A stretch of DNA of 64,000 nucleotides from contig NC_079202.1 in the NCBI RefSeq assembly GCF_026745355.1, forward strand, positions 48,138,787 to 48,202,786, read 5' to 3'. This document shows positions 1-11,513 of this stretch, one piece after another. Within the stretch, counting starts at the first letter, position 1. Every line of letters begins with the position of its first letter. A program made the translations under genes and the position numbers. This stretch comes from Beta vulgaris subsp. vulgaris (lineage: Eukaryota > Streptophyta > Magnoliopsida > Caryophyllales > Amaranthaceae). The notes beneath the pieces are model-generated. The model saw only the letters and a list, made by a program, of their open reading frames with translations. It made no database searches and was not told where the DNA came from.

Positions 1-394
1 TACGAGTTTTCCACTCATTTTGGAATTTTGTTTGTTTTGTATTACTCCCTGAATTTGCAGGTTTGATATCAAGAGCTCGGGATTGGAAGTGGAGCAAGAA
101 TATGATTACGTTTGTAAATGATTGATTTGTATTCTAGTTAGTTGATTAGAGAACAGTTATTTATTATTCCTTTGTACATAATATTTGGGAATCTAGTTGA
201 GATAATTGTGTTATTTTAAGGATTTTGTTTTGTGGGCCAATAACCCACAGGTTCAGGATCGATTTCTAGGTTATATTTCCGCTGCGAGTAAATGTTTAAT
301 TCGAGGCTTACTAAGCATTGATTGTGATTAGTGAATCTTAAGTGTGCTTACCTAGCAGCTCGGGAAAACGGGCTGTTACAAATGGTAAGAGCAC
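1..394 (+). repeat. 3' end of an LTR plus damaged primer site (upstream copy)
   Basis: Positions 1-380 match 2663-3042 with no difference noticed, so this is the last 380 bases of a second copy of the LTR at 856-3042. It ends in the same CGGGCTGTTACA terminus. The next bases, AATGGTAAGAGCAC, look like the primer-binding segment AATGGTATCAGAGCAACC with two bases lost. At 395 the sequence switches abruptly into the inverted-repeat arm. The rest of this LTR lies left of the window. Confidence 0.8.
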
Positions 395-852
395 TTGTAA
401 CAGCCCGAATTTCCTGACCAGCTTACAAAGGATTAAGCACAGCGAAAGAGACTCTGGTCGAGGTAACTCGGACTATTACCATCACACTCACCGAACTATA
501 TCGGAGAGTATGGAACTCAAATCCCAACTCTATTCAAATTAATTAACTATTACGACTACGCTCTGATTCTCATACTCTATTCCCATAAATCTCTACTAAA
601 AATTCGGCAGAGTTTCCTTTGAAAATAGGACAACGCTAAAGCGAGAAATAATATGAACCTGTTGCAATTTCAATTTATAAAATATTTCCAAATCCCAAAG
701 CTCAACAATCTCAACGCTTTCGCGGAGCAACAACCAATAGAGAATCAGGAGCACTAACTAGCGACTCTTAAATGAAGAAAATACATTATAGAAAATAAAC
801 GATTTAACTATTACAAGTGGAGCGTCCTCACTTCAATAACAAACATAATACT
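395..852 (-). repeat. Left arm of a 456-bp inverted repeat
   Basis: This segment is the reverse complement of 3923-4378. Reading the arms against each other shows only about four differences, including one-base indels near 642 and 779. It begins TTGTAACAGCCCG and ends three bases before the LTR that starts at 856. It has no coding potential; the short ORF at 342-542 spans the junction and is spurious. The high identity suggests a recent rearrangement or recent correction between the arms. Confidence 0.85.
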
Positions 853-855
853 ATA

Positions 856-3042
856 TGTAATAGCCCTGTTTTTGAGAATGTTTTATTAATGATAATTATA
901 TTTATTAAGTTAATTATGTTTCGAAAATATTTATTTTATTTGTGATGTGGAATGTGAATTATATTGTCGTGTTCGTAAAATATATATTTATTTAATTTTA
1001 TGGTGTTATTATTTTATATTTTCGGATTTTAAGTTTAAGTTGAGTGGTATTTGGCCCAAATAGGAAGTCAAAGTCGGTCTTGCAACCCCCTCCTTTTGTC
1101 GGTTTAGTTAAATAAAACCCAACCCCAAAGAAAACCCCCAAACCCATTCTCTCTCTCCCCGTGAGAACCCAAACCCCTAAAACCCTTCCTTCCTCTCTAA
1201 TCTTATCTCGTCGGTGCTGTCGGAGCTCAGCCCTCCTGCCTCGCCGGTGTTTTAAGTCCGCCGGAGCCGCATCGAACAACCGCAACCTTGTGTCGCTGCT
1301 GTTCTTCCGTTTGCTCTCTTCACCGTTCGCATCTCCCCTGTTTCGTTCAATTGTCCTGCCGCAGACCCGAGGTTCGTCGCCCGCGTCGCCACCCCGTCTG
1401 GCCGAAGCTTTCTCCTCTCCTTCCTCTTTTGTTCGTGGCCAGTGGTGTTGCGCACCGCTGCTGCCGTGCCTTGCGGCCTCGCCGGAGCATCGAGCTCCCA
1501 TGCCGTGCGTGTCTTCCCTGCTCTTGAAGCAGAGGTAAAGACTAGTTTATTCTCTATTTTTCTCTTTAAATTCTGATTTTCTTATTTGTGAATTAAAGCC
1601 CAAGTTGTTGTTGTTATTGTTGTTGGTTGGTGTTGTCGTGTTGTTGGTTGTAGTTGTTATAGGTTGTTTTTCTTCTGTTTTTGTCGTTATTGCGTTGTTG
1701 TTGACGAGGCGTAGTTGTAGTGGTTGTTGTCGTTGTAGTGGTGGTTGATTGTTATTGGGATTATTGATGCTGCTATGTTGTTGTTTTGTTGCCGTGTTAA
1801 TGTTGTTGTTGTGTTGTTGTGTCGTTGCTGTTGGGCTACTGCTACTGTTGTCCCATTCTTTCTCATCCAGAAATCAGTTGGTGTTGTGTGTGAGTGAAGC
1901 CACACTAAGCTGACGTTAGTACTATGTAGTTTTCTTGTACTGTTTTTCCTCTTGTGGATTTGTTGTTGTTGAATTAGTTTGGCAAGAGTTAAGTTTAGTT
2001 AGTTCAAATCTACAATTTAGAATTATGATTTGAGGATTATGGATGAGGATGCTGAAGGTTAATAATTTCTTGATTAGAATTGGGAATGGTTTTAGTTGGT
2101 AGTTGAGATTAGTTTGAGAATAGTTTTTAATTATCGTTATTGTTATGAGGTTATTATTGGAGGATGATTATGGAGTTTAAGTCTCATTTGGAGATGAAGA
2201 TTAATGAAAGAGGTTGTATCGTTCAGAATTGGATAATGTTTCAGGGAACTTTTATGTTCAGTAAAATCATTTACTCATGCCCATGTGTGTGATCTCTCTA
2301 TTCTGTTTTTGTTAAATAAGTTCGTACTATGGCCATAGATATGAATGTGATGATGAAATGTTATTGATCGATTATGACTACGCAACTGTTTTGCTGGCTT
2401 AGTTTATGAACTGAAAATAGAAAGTGGGCAAGGTATGGGTGGAGGATGGTTACTCTTTTGACCTGATACGGTCGGCTACGCTCCATGACGAACCTTGGGG
2501 GTAGTATTGCTGGGCTCCATAACGAACCTTGGAGGCAGTGTTTGTCCTTTGTCCAAAGCCCGTACTTGCCACTAATTTGTTTAAGAGAATGAGCTATGCC
2601 AGCGTTGTAACGAAAAGAAATGATTCGAAAATAAAATGTTTATAACGGGCTGAAGTAAAGGTTACGAGTTTTCCACTCATTTTGGAATTTTGTTTGTTTT
2701 GTATTACTCCCTGAATTTGCAGGTTTGATATCAAGAGCTCGGGATTGGAAGTGGAGCAAGAATATGATTACGTTTGTAAATGATTGATTTGTATTCTAGT
2801 TAGTTGATTAGAGAACAGTTATTTATTATTCCTTTGTACATAATATTTGGGAATCTAGTTGAGATAATTGTGTTATTTTAAGGATTTTGTTTTGTGGGCC
2901 AATAACCCACAGGTTCAGGATCGATTTCTAGGTTATATTTCCGCTGCGAGTAAATGTTTAATTCGAGGCTTACTAAGCATTGATTGTGATTAGTGAATCT
3001 TAAGTGTGCTTACCTAGCAGCTCGGGAAAACGGGCTGTTACA
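856..3042 (+). mobile_element. 2.2-kb LTR of a Ty3/gypsy-like or LARD-type retroelement
   Basis: The segment starts TGTAATAGCCC and ends GGGCTGTTACA, an imperfect terminal inverted repeat bounded by TG...CA. A primer site complementary to initiator Met-tRNA follows two bases later at 3045. This defines an LTR of 2187 bp with the element running on the plus strand. Its first third holds a transcript-leader-like stretch, AAACCCTAAAACCC followed by a C/T-rich GC-rich block (1140-1540). Next comes a TTG/GTT-rich tract (1600-1860). The ORFs overlapping 998-1538 on both strands are products of that composition. No reverse transcriptase or integrase is seen between here and 4378. Confidence 0.8.
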
Positions 3043-3044
3043 AA

Positions 3045-3056
3045 TGGTATCAGAGC
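3045..3056 (+). other. Retroelement primer-binding site (initiator Met-tRNA type)
   Basis: TGGTATCAGAGC is the usual plant retroelement sequence that pairs with the 3' end of initiator methionine tRNA. It lies two bases after the LTR end, the normal spacing for first-strand priming. This identifies the LTR at 856-3042 as a 5' LTR. Confidence 0.85.
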
Positions 3057-3922
3057 AACCTTGCGACCGTATGCCTAGTTGGCTACCTAGCAAGGGTAAA
3101 AGATCTTTGGGATAGTTTGATATTGATTTGGGATTATTAGTGGTAAAGCATTGATGATCCGAAATTAGGAATGTTGAAGCTTGAGTGTATAAGTGTGTTG
3201 CGCTTTTGCGTGTGCCATATGATTTTGTTTATGTAAAGGTGTAGTGTCTTGTGTTTGCTAATGCTGTTATGTGTTTTGAGAAAAAAAATAATTAATTATA
3301 TCATTTGATTACATAAACGAATTTCAAACGAGATCTCTACAAATGAGATGACAGGATTCCTATGCCGAAAATTTTTGCCCCTTTTGTTTTCTTTGCTCCT
3401 CGATTATAATATTGAGTTGAGGTGGAGATACAAAAGTTGATGGTAGAATTGAGGTTGGACGCCTGATATCTTATAAGTTTGAGATTTTGGTTTTATTTAA
3501 ACGTAATCATATTCTCTTATAAGGGATCGTGATATGTTGAAAGGTTAACTAATTAGTTTCTATATGAGATATGTATCTGTTACAAGGTTGTTTGAAGTCA
3601 CGTTGTTGGGTTTGCTATTATGTGAATGACGATGTAGTAGAAAAAGGAACAATCAGACAAAGATATATAAGTATGTTGTCAACATGAGTTGATGTGATGC
3701 ATGTTATGACAATGTGATTTTGTTGACTGCTGAGTCGTTTTCAAGTAAAAACCACCAAAGCATGTGTTACTCTTGTTTATGGGTTAGTACTCAGCTTTGC
3801 TGATGTGTGTACGTTTTTGTCATTTCTGTGGCCTGTCACTTGGTGGGTGGCAGTATCTTATATGTTTGAGGTTGAAGCCGTGAGTTATTCTTTTGCAAGC
3901 TGAAGCGGATACGAGATGGTGC
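3057..3922 (+). other. Retroelement internal region without recognisable coding
   Basis: This AT-rich stretch lies between the primer site and the right inverted-repeat arm. I see no gag, protease, polymerase or integrase motifs in any frame and no ORF of note. It is probably leader or spacer of a non-autonomous or internally deleted retroelement. No polypurine tract followed by a 3' LTR was found before the polygalacturonase region. Confidence 0.5.
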
Positions 3923-4378
3923 AGTATTATGTTTGTTATTGAAGTGAGGACGCTCCACTTGTAATAGTTAAATCGTTTATTTTCTATAATGTATTTCTTC
4001 ATTTAAGAGTCGCTAGTTAGTGCTCCTGATTCTCTATTGGTTGTTGCTCCGCGAAAGCGTTGAGATTGTTGAGCTTTGGGATTTGGAAATATTTTATAAA
4101 TTGAAATTGCAACAGGTTCATATTATTTCTCGCTTAGCGTTGTCCTATTTTCAAAGGAAACTCTGCCGGATTTTTAGTAGAAATTTATGGGAATAGAGTA
4201 TGAGAATCAGAGCGTAGTCGTAATAGTTAATTAATTTGAATAGAGTTGGGATTTGAGTTCCATACTCTCCGATATAGTTCGGTGAGTGTGATGGTAATAG
4301 TCCGAGTTACCTCGACCAGAGTCTCTTTCGCTGTGCTTAATCCTTTGTAAGCTGGTCAGGAAATTCGGGCTGTTACAA
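3923..4378 (+). repeat. Right arm of the 456-bp inverted repeat
   Basis: This is the reverse complement of 395-852. It ends AATTCGGGCTGTTACAA, an LTR-like terminus resembling the end of the LTR at 3042, although the bodies differ. Sequence shared with the second polygalacturonase duplicate resumes at about 4382, so this arm marks the right edge of the inserted retroelement material. Confidence 0.85.
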
Positions 4379-5149
4379 CAATGTGCACCGAGTCCATTTA
4401 AATCTTTTCATAAGACTTATGATTTTATAACTTCTTTGGATATCTTCTTTGGGCAGTATGAAACTTGACAAACTTCAAGGTTGTTCTTTTGAAGACTTTT
4501 TTTGTTGCCCACTCGCTCCGACTACATTTGAGTACGTCCCAGGTCGCACACCTACTTTTGATGGATGAGTCTCTCAATCAGAGTTTCTGCATACAGTGAG
4601 GCTCGAATTCAATACCTCCCTCAAGCGATTTCAAACTAGTTACAAGTTGAGTCAACTTTTGTTGGTATTCTTTTGAAGACTTTGCATTATTTCTTAAGCT
4701 AGTTAATTAATCTATGTTGGTAGATTGTGAATAAAAGGTTAGCTCTAGGTCTCTAGCAAAAAGAGGTTTGTGTATACTGGATACTAATAATCTTTGAAAC
4801 TTTGAATAACTTGTGTAATTATTTATCTATTGAATAACTTGGTTTCAATATTTCTGGTGCCCCCACAAATCACAATGTTTTTAAAGGTTCTTTGACTAAT
4901 ATTATGGATGGTAAAAATGGAGCTATTCTATGTATTTTAAGCTGACATTTGTAATAATAGGTTCCTAAAAATGGATTATTTATCATCCAAATGACCACAT
5001 CCATTAAGTCACATTTTAGTGATATATTTTTAGTATAAGACTGGTGGCAGAGAACAAAAGAAAAAACATATATATAGCAATAAAAAAGTAAGTATTCAAC
5101 AAAATAATTTTAAACGTAAAAAATAACAAAATAAAAAACCAAAAAAAAA
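4379..5149 (+). promoter_or_regulatory. Upstream region of exopolygalacturonase copy 1
   Basis: The stretch is collinear and highly similar to 31826-32600 in front of copy 2, so it belongs to the duplicated segment. A TATA-like run TATATATA lies at about 5069-5076, roughly 75 bases before the ATG at 5150. I see no other gene. A promoter role is inferred from position and from conservation between the copies. Confidence 0.5.
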
Positions 5150-7407
5150 ATGGCTTCCAAATTAAATTTCACATTGTGTTTGCTCGGATTTTATTTGCTC
5201 ATCATAGAAGTTAGTTGTCAGACTCAGAACCTAGCTCCTGGTGATACCATTGTATTTGACATAACCACGAAAGGTGCAAAACCTGATGCCGATGTCACAC
5301 AGGTAAAACAAATTGTTTCATTTCATAATAATTAATCAAAGACTACTTTATGTTTGACGAGTGTATAAAATATAGGGTGAATTTTATACTTCCTCTATTT
5401 TATATTAAGTTTTTCATATGTTGTTTTCCTATAATTTGTGAGACTGACTCTTGATCATTTACTTTAACAAAATTATAGTAAGTATTTAATGGATACCTAT
5501 GTCATAAATATTCATGGAAGTTTTATAAAATCCCACATGACATTTTATTCCTCTTATACATTGGAGAGAATTTATGGTCAAAATTAAAAAAGTTGAATTT
5601 GAAATAAACAAATTAGAAGTTTAATATAGTATAGGATAAACGAAAATATAATTTGGGGATTATGTGGTGCCTTTCTTATAATAAAAAATTGGGAATTTTT
5701 TATTATCAAGGATAATGTTCAAATTTATATAAGTAATTCAAACTCTTGACGAAATCAGTTTAGGATAAATAATTTAGGAAGATTGGCTATTTGGCTTGAT
5801 TCTTTTCGGATAAAAAAAGATGAAAATCATGTGTCATGTTTGTCGTTATAGTATTAAGTAAACGATGAGGTGCCATATTACGTCTTATTGCATGACATTG
5901 TCTCATATTAAAATTTCCTGGAATATAATATTTATAATGAAAAAGAATTGAGCATTTAATTTGTTAATTGATTGTTTTCAGGCTTTTTTGGACTCATGGA
6001 CTGCAGCATGTGCATCAAAAAAACCTAGCAAGGTCTTAGTTCCTGCAGGAAATTATATCCTAGGAGCCATTACTCTCAAAGGTCCATGCCAGACACCAAC
6101 TGTAATTGAAATCTTAGGGAACTTCAAGGCTCCTTCAGATGTGGCAGCTTTTAAGAAGGAAGATTCATGGTTTAAGGTAGAAAATGTCGACAGTTTGATA
6201 ATCATTAGTGGTAAAGGAGGAGGTGTTTTTGATGGCCAAGGACAAGCAGGATGGAAAAAAAACGAATGTACTAAGAATGCTAACTGCGCCTTCGACCTTC
6301 CTTATGTAAGCCCTTCAGCTTACTACTAATCATTTTAGCATGTTAGGATACTAAGATTATATTGTATGTACAAGATAAAATAACCTGAATATTTATGTTG
6401 TGATTTGCAGAACATAAGGTTCAATTTTGTGTCCAACTCAAAAGTAAGTGGCTTGACTTCGCTAAACAGCAAGTCGTTTCACGTTGTTCTCTTAGGGTGT
6501 AAGCAACTAGAGTTGTCAGACATGACAATAACCCCCAGCAGACAGCCCTAACACGGATGGCATTCACATTGGACGTTCAGAAAACATTATCGTAAGAGGG
6601 TGGACAATAGGCACCGGAGATGATTGCGTGTCTTTTGGTGATGGGGCTAAGAACGTCCTTATAGAAGGAGTCACATGTGGGCCCGGTCATGGTCTCAGTG
6701 TTGGGAGCTTGGGTAAATACCCAAATGAAGAACCAGTTTCAAATATTACTATCAGGAAATGTACCATCAAGAACACTGACAATGGTGTCCGGGTTAAAAC
6801 ATGGCACAACTCTTATGAATCCACTGTCACTGGCTTGTATTTTGAGGATATCACTGTTGAAAATGTCAGAAATCCTGTCATTGTTGATCAAGAATATTGC
6901 CCGTGGAATCATTGCAAAGCAAAGGTAACACAAGTTCTTCTGTCAGACTGTCTATTTTTCGCATAAAAATCAAAACTTAAGCAAAACACGTAAAAAGTTA
7001 CCAGGAACTACAAGAAACTGTACTAAATTTTTACTTTTCTGTGTGTAACTAATATCTTATCCTTCTGTTAAATAGTCTCACAGGATACACTACTAGCTTA
7101 TGTGTTCCACATATAGAAGTATATACTAATATCCCAGATTTATGATTTTAACAGACACCATCAAAAGTCAAGATTTCCGACATCAGATTCAAGAATGTGA
7201 AGGGAAAATCAAGCACCAAGGAAGCAGTGAAACTGATTTGCAGCGAAGGCGCCATGCGATAAGGTAGAGCTAGCTGACATAGACATACAATACACTGGAC
7301 CAGATGGTCCTGCAGTATCAATGTGTAAATTTGTGAAGCCTCTTCTTACTGGAAAGCAGAGTCCACCTGCTTGTGATGCACCTGCTACCCCTATTGTTGA
7401 AACTTGA
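5150..7407 (+). pseudogene. Exopolygalacturonase (GH28) copy 1, broken by two frameshifts
   Basis: Glycosyl hydrolase family 28 enzymes cleave pectic polygalacturonan in the cell wall. Exons read as 5150-5302, 5982-6305, 6411-6924 and 7155-7407, all with GT/AG borders. Exon 1 gives a signal peptide starting MASKLNFTLCLLGFYLLI. Exon 3 still holds NTDG, TGDDC, GPGHG and RVKT motifs, but two bases are missing at about 6533 relative to copy 2. This brings a TAA stop at 6549-6551, just before NTDG. A second two-base loss lies at about 7249 in exon 4. The undamaged reading would be about 415 residues, normal for the family. It is about 95% identical by eye to copy 2 and clearly related to the intact gene at 36103. 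The pollen-type exo-acting class is inferred from overall resemblance. Confidence 0.85.
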
Positions 7408-7440
7408 GGGTCAGGCCTAGGATTTTTTAATGTTGTAATC

Positions 7441-8708
7441 TTAATAATTCCTAGATGTTTGAAACAATTTTGCATGTATTTGTTGAAACATAGGATCTTG
7501 TTGTTCCCATATAGATGGATGATATTTCTTTAGAAATTTGCCATTCAAGGCTCTATCTTTTATGTTGTCATTTATATCTTTTAATAGGTATGCATTTCTA
7601 GTCATTTTCTTATAAATGATAAAGGGATCTTGTCACTTAGGCGTCCATTTTCCTAACTAGGGATTTTTATAAGTTGATTCCGACGGAAATATTTTCCAAA
7701 ATTTATCATTCTCCTGGAACTCTTTAGGCACTACTTTTTGTTGTAGGCCCTAGAAACCTTTTCTTTTTGGATCCTCATTTTGGCTAAAGCTTCTTCCTTA
7801 GCTTCTAGAGCATCCATAATTTCAATATTCATTGCTTGTGAATAGTTATCTCCTTATAACCCCATTTGTTGGGCTACCAGAGATGACCTTACATTCACTT
7901 CAGCAGGGATTATTGAGTGTATCCATAAACTAAGTTAAAATGAGTAACTCATGTTGCTTTCCTTTTAAAGGTCTTGTAGGCCCATAGGGCATATAGCAAC
8001 AGCTCATCCCATTTTCTTAGATTATTATCTATTAACTTCGAGATCTCTTTTACTATAATCTTACTGGTAGTCTCAGCTTGATCATTTGCTTGAGCATAGT
8101 AAGGTGTTGAATACAACTTAATTATTCCAAACTAATTAAAATAATCCAGTAGGTCAGGGTTCCTGAATAATGTGGCTTGATCAAAGGTTATAGTTTATGG
8201 AATCTCAAATCTTGTGAAGATTTTCTCTTCCAATAAATTTATTACAACCTGGGTATTAATCTTGTTAGAAGTATGAGCCTACACTCATTTGGTGAAGTAA
8301 TCAGTCACCACTAGGATGTATGAATGCTTTTTAGAGGATGCGAGATTGATTTCTCCTATGACATCTACTGCCCATCCTCTGAAAGGCGAAGGTTTAAGAA
8401 TGTATTTCAGTTCTGAGGCTGGCGCCCTATTGATAGGTCCAAACTTCTAACATCTTTTACAACCCTTTAGCATAATCAATACAATCCTTTCTCATAGTGG
8501 GCCAATAGAAACCATGTTCGTGCAACAACCCTCTCATTTTCAGGTCGTTTTGATGAGCACCACATATCCCTTGATGAATCTCTGCCATGAGAGTTAGGGC
8601 TTTTCCAGCATCCACACACTTCAAAAGTAATCCTTCTGGATCCTTTATGTGTACTTCACCAAATTGCATGCAAAATTTAGTTGCTGTCATTGTAACTCTA
8701 TTTAGCAC
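7441..8708 (-). pseudogene. Integrase region of the first Tat-type element
   Basis: Integrase inserts retroelement cDNA into the genome. On the minus strand, 8708-8457 encodes the zinc-binding region (HQGICGAH, GFYWPTMRKDC). The core follows with VVTDYFTK, but TGA and TAG stops come directly after it near 8295. Remnants resembling QANDQAE lie near 8090. The C-terminus reads NGKFLKKYHPSIWEQQ, typical of Tat-lineage integrases, and ends at a TAA at 7443-7441. Frames change several times, so this is a decayed gene. Confidence 0.75.
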
Positions 8709-8913
8709 CTTTGTCCCAGTTGGGTTTTGGAGATAATGGATAATTTCATCTCTCCAGTTCTTTTCCTCCTTTAATATTGAAATTCTATAGACTTCTAATA
8801 TATTTTCTGATATTTTTTATCAGTTTCGTTAAGAGGATATAGGATCTTTTCTGGAGAATGATACCTTCATTTTGTGAAGGCACTTCTTCTCTAGCAGAAG
8901 CTATTTGGGACAG

Positions 8914-10460
8914 CTAATCTACTGTTTTATTTTCTACTCTAGAAATGTGTATGAAAATAATTTCCTTAAATTGTTTAGATAATTCTTGTGCTTTCTTTCC
9001 ACACTCATGTGATACAGATGGTATATATTTAAATTCTTCAGTCATTTGAGAAATGACCAGTTGAGAATCCCTGTATATCTTTGCTCTCTTAGCTCCCAAC
9101 TCTAGCAACAACTCCAACCCAATCCATAAAGCTTCATATTCTGCTCTATTGTTGGTGCATGCACCCTTCAGGGTCACTGCCAATTTGGTTGGGATCCCAT
9201 CAGGGGATAAAATATATATTCCAGCTCCTGTTGTTTCTATGGTGTTAGATCCATCAAAGAACAAGACCCATGGAAAGATGTTCTCATCAATGATTCCAGA
9301 GTCACAGTAAGGATGGGTTGCTAAGAAATCAGTTAGAGCTTGACCTTTTACTACCTTTTATGGCACGTATATATATTAGGTCGAATTGCAGTAAATGTAG
9401 ACTCCATTCTCTTAACATTCCTTTTAAAAAAGGTTGGGATATCATATAATTTATGACACTTGTTGGAGATACTACTTCTACTGTGAAGGCCATGAAATAA
9501 TGTGTGAGCTTGATTGATGCATCATATACTCATAAACACCATTTTTCTGCCATTGTATACCTTTTCTTTGTGTCATGCAGGATTCTACTTAGATAGAATA
9601 TAGCCTGCTCATGTCACTTCTTATTTTCTTGAGTGAGGAGACTACCAATGGAATCTTCGCAGACAAACAGATATAACCTTAATGGTTTTCCATTTTGCCT
9701 TGGGGGAATCAATACAGGAGGACTTGCTAAATCTTGTTTGATGTGATCAAAGGCCTTTTGATGCTCCTCGTTCCATTTGAACTTTGTTTCATGTTTTAAT
9801 CTTAATAAAGGTGAAAACTTTTTAGTTTTTCCAGCTAGATTGACCATTAATCTCCTAACATAATTGACCTGTCCAATGAATCTTTGTAGTTCCTTATTAT
9901 TAGAAGGTGGCTTGGCTGCCAATACTGCTTTTGCCTCGTTTTGGTCAATTTCCATTGAATGAGAAATCCTAAAAAGTTACTGGCTTTAACTTCGAATGCA
10001 GATTTGAGTGGATTCATTTTTAGGTGATATTCTCTCATTCTAGTGAACGACTTAACCAAATGCTCTTTATGTCTTAAAAAATCATTTGATTTCACGAGTA
10101 TGACATCCACATATACGTCCATGATCTTACCAATTATGTCTTTAAATATTATGTCCATTGCTCATTGGTATGTAGCGCCAACATTTTTTAATCCAAATGG
10201 AATGGCCACATATTCAAGGAAACCTAATGATTTTTGGACATCTGAAGGTTGTTTTATTACAGTCCTCTTGTGCAATCTTTAACTGGTGATATCATGCATA
10301 TCATCCATAGAAGCTATGTATATATTTTGATGTTGCATCTATTAGGAGATCAGCTAAAGGCATGAGATATTGATCCTTAGGTGTTGCTTTATTAGGTCCC
10401 TAAAGTCAATGCAAATTCGTATCTTGCCATTTTTCTTAACTACTGGGACTATATTAGAAA
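8914..10460 (-). pseudogene. Reverse transcriptase, RNase H and second RNase H of the first Tat-type element
   Basis: Reverse transcriptase remnants lie at about 10460-9847, with DVYVDVILVKS as the YxDD-like active site (second Asp replaced by Val). The connection and first RNase H follow at 9955-9614, with NNKELQRFIGQVNYVRR and FKWNEEHQKAFDHIK. The second, archaeal-type RNase H at 9264-8914 has MFFDGSNT, NNRAEYEAL and YRDSQLVI, carrying its D, E and D residues. Frameshifts and stops separate the blocks. Confidence 0.75.
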
Positions 10461-11034
10461 TCTAGTCAGCATATTGGCAAGGCCTTATGAACTTTGCCTT
10501 AAGAAGTTTGTTTATCTACTCTTGTATAGGCTTTGTCAGTTCAGACGCTAGTCTCTATTACTTTGTACCACATGCTTAAATCTTTCTTTGATAGGCAACT
10601 TATGTTCTACTATTTTCCTATCAATACCAGGCATTTCATAATGGTTTCCGAGCAAAACAATCCTTAAAATTCTTTTAGATTTTCTATTATTTCATGTTTT
10701 TCTTGGTTAGTGAGGAGCTTACTTATGTAAGTAAAACGTGGATTTTTATCGTCCCTTAAATTTATTTCTTCTAGTGGATCATGAACTTCCTGTTCAATAT
10801 ACTCACTTTTAGCCCATACTTTCGCATCCTCTTCTTCTCAAAATCCAGTTTCGTGTAAAGTTTAGCAACATGCATTAGAGTTTATAAGAAAATCCTCTTG
10901 GTATTTTCTAAAAGCTAAATCTTTCATAACTTGATCAACAATAGGGGTAAACCCCTTACAACATTCTTTCTGATTTACACATATAGTAAACTTTTATGAG
11001 AAAAATACAGCCTGACTCTATAAGCTAACAAGAG

Positions 11035-11513
11035 CTAGTGGTTGATCATAGTTAGACGCATGTTGAATAATTCATATTTTGATTGAATGTCTTCAACTTC
11101 TGGGACGTCCTCGACTTCTTCAATGAGAATTGCACTTGAGTCTTCTATCTCTTGGTGAGTTTGTAAATCAAGTTGTAGAGCAACCTCAATTTTGATAGTG
11201 GGAACTAACTTTAGAGAGTCCCTGATAAAAACAAAATCAGGAGATGTTATTAGGCAAACTTCCTCATCTGCTTGAACCATTTCATAAGTGTCACCATTCC
11301 ATAAGATTAAGACCTGATAAGTGATGATAGAATAGCATAATTATAATGTAACCAATCCTTTCCTAATATGGCATTATAATTAATACCACTTTCGACTATG
11401 AAAAAACCAGTATAAGTAGTTTTACTTCCTACCCTTATCTTTAAAATAGTCATTCCTTCCACTTTTTCTGATAAACCAGAAAAACCAGTTATGTTGATTT
11501 GTATGTTATGCAA
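11035..11513 (-). pseudogene. Retropepsin-like aspartic protease region of the first Tat-type element
   Basis: The reading at 11513-11307 includes FIVESGINYNAILGKDWLH. It fits the flap and C-terminal part of Ty3/gypsy proteases (usual form: YNAILGRPWLH). The acidic reading at 11280-11035 resembles the linker before reverse transcriptase. The catalytic D[TS]G lies upstream, where the frame is damaged; I did not find it intact. The call rests on order and the NAILG motif. Confidence 0.55.

Noticed and set aside
998..1538. Overlapping ORFs on both strands (up to 167 codons)
   Set aside because: They lie inside an LTR in a GC- and C/T-biased stretch, have no motifs, and mirror each other on opposite strands, which indicates composition rather than coding.
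1687..1905. 72-codon minus-strand ORF rich in Asn and Thr
   Set aside because: It is the translation of a TTG/GTT-rich tract within the LTR.
5303..5981. Possible extra coding in polygalacturonase intron 1
   Set aside because: AT-rich, bounded by clear GT/AG sites in all copies, with many stops in all frames.
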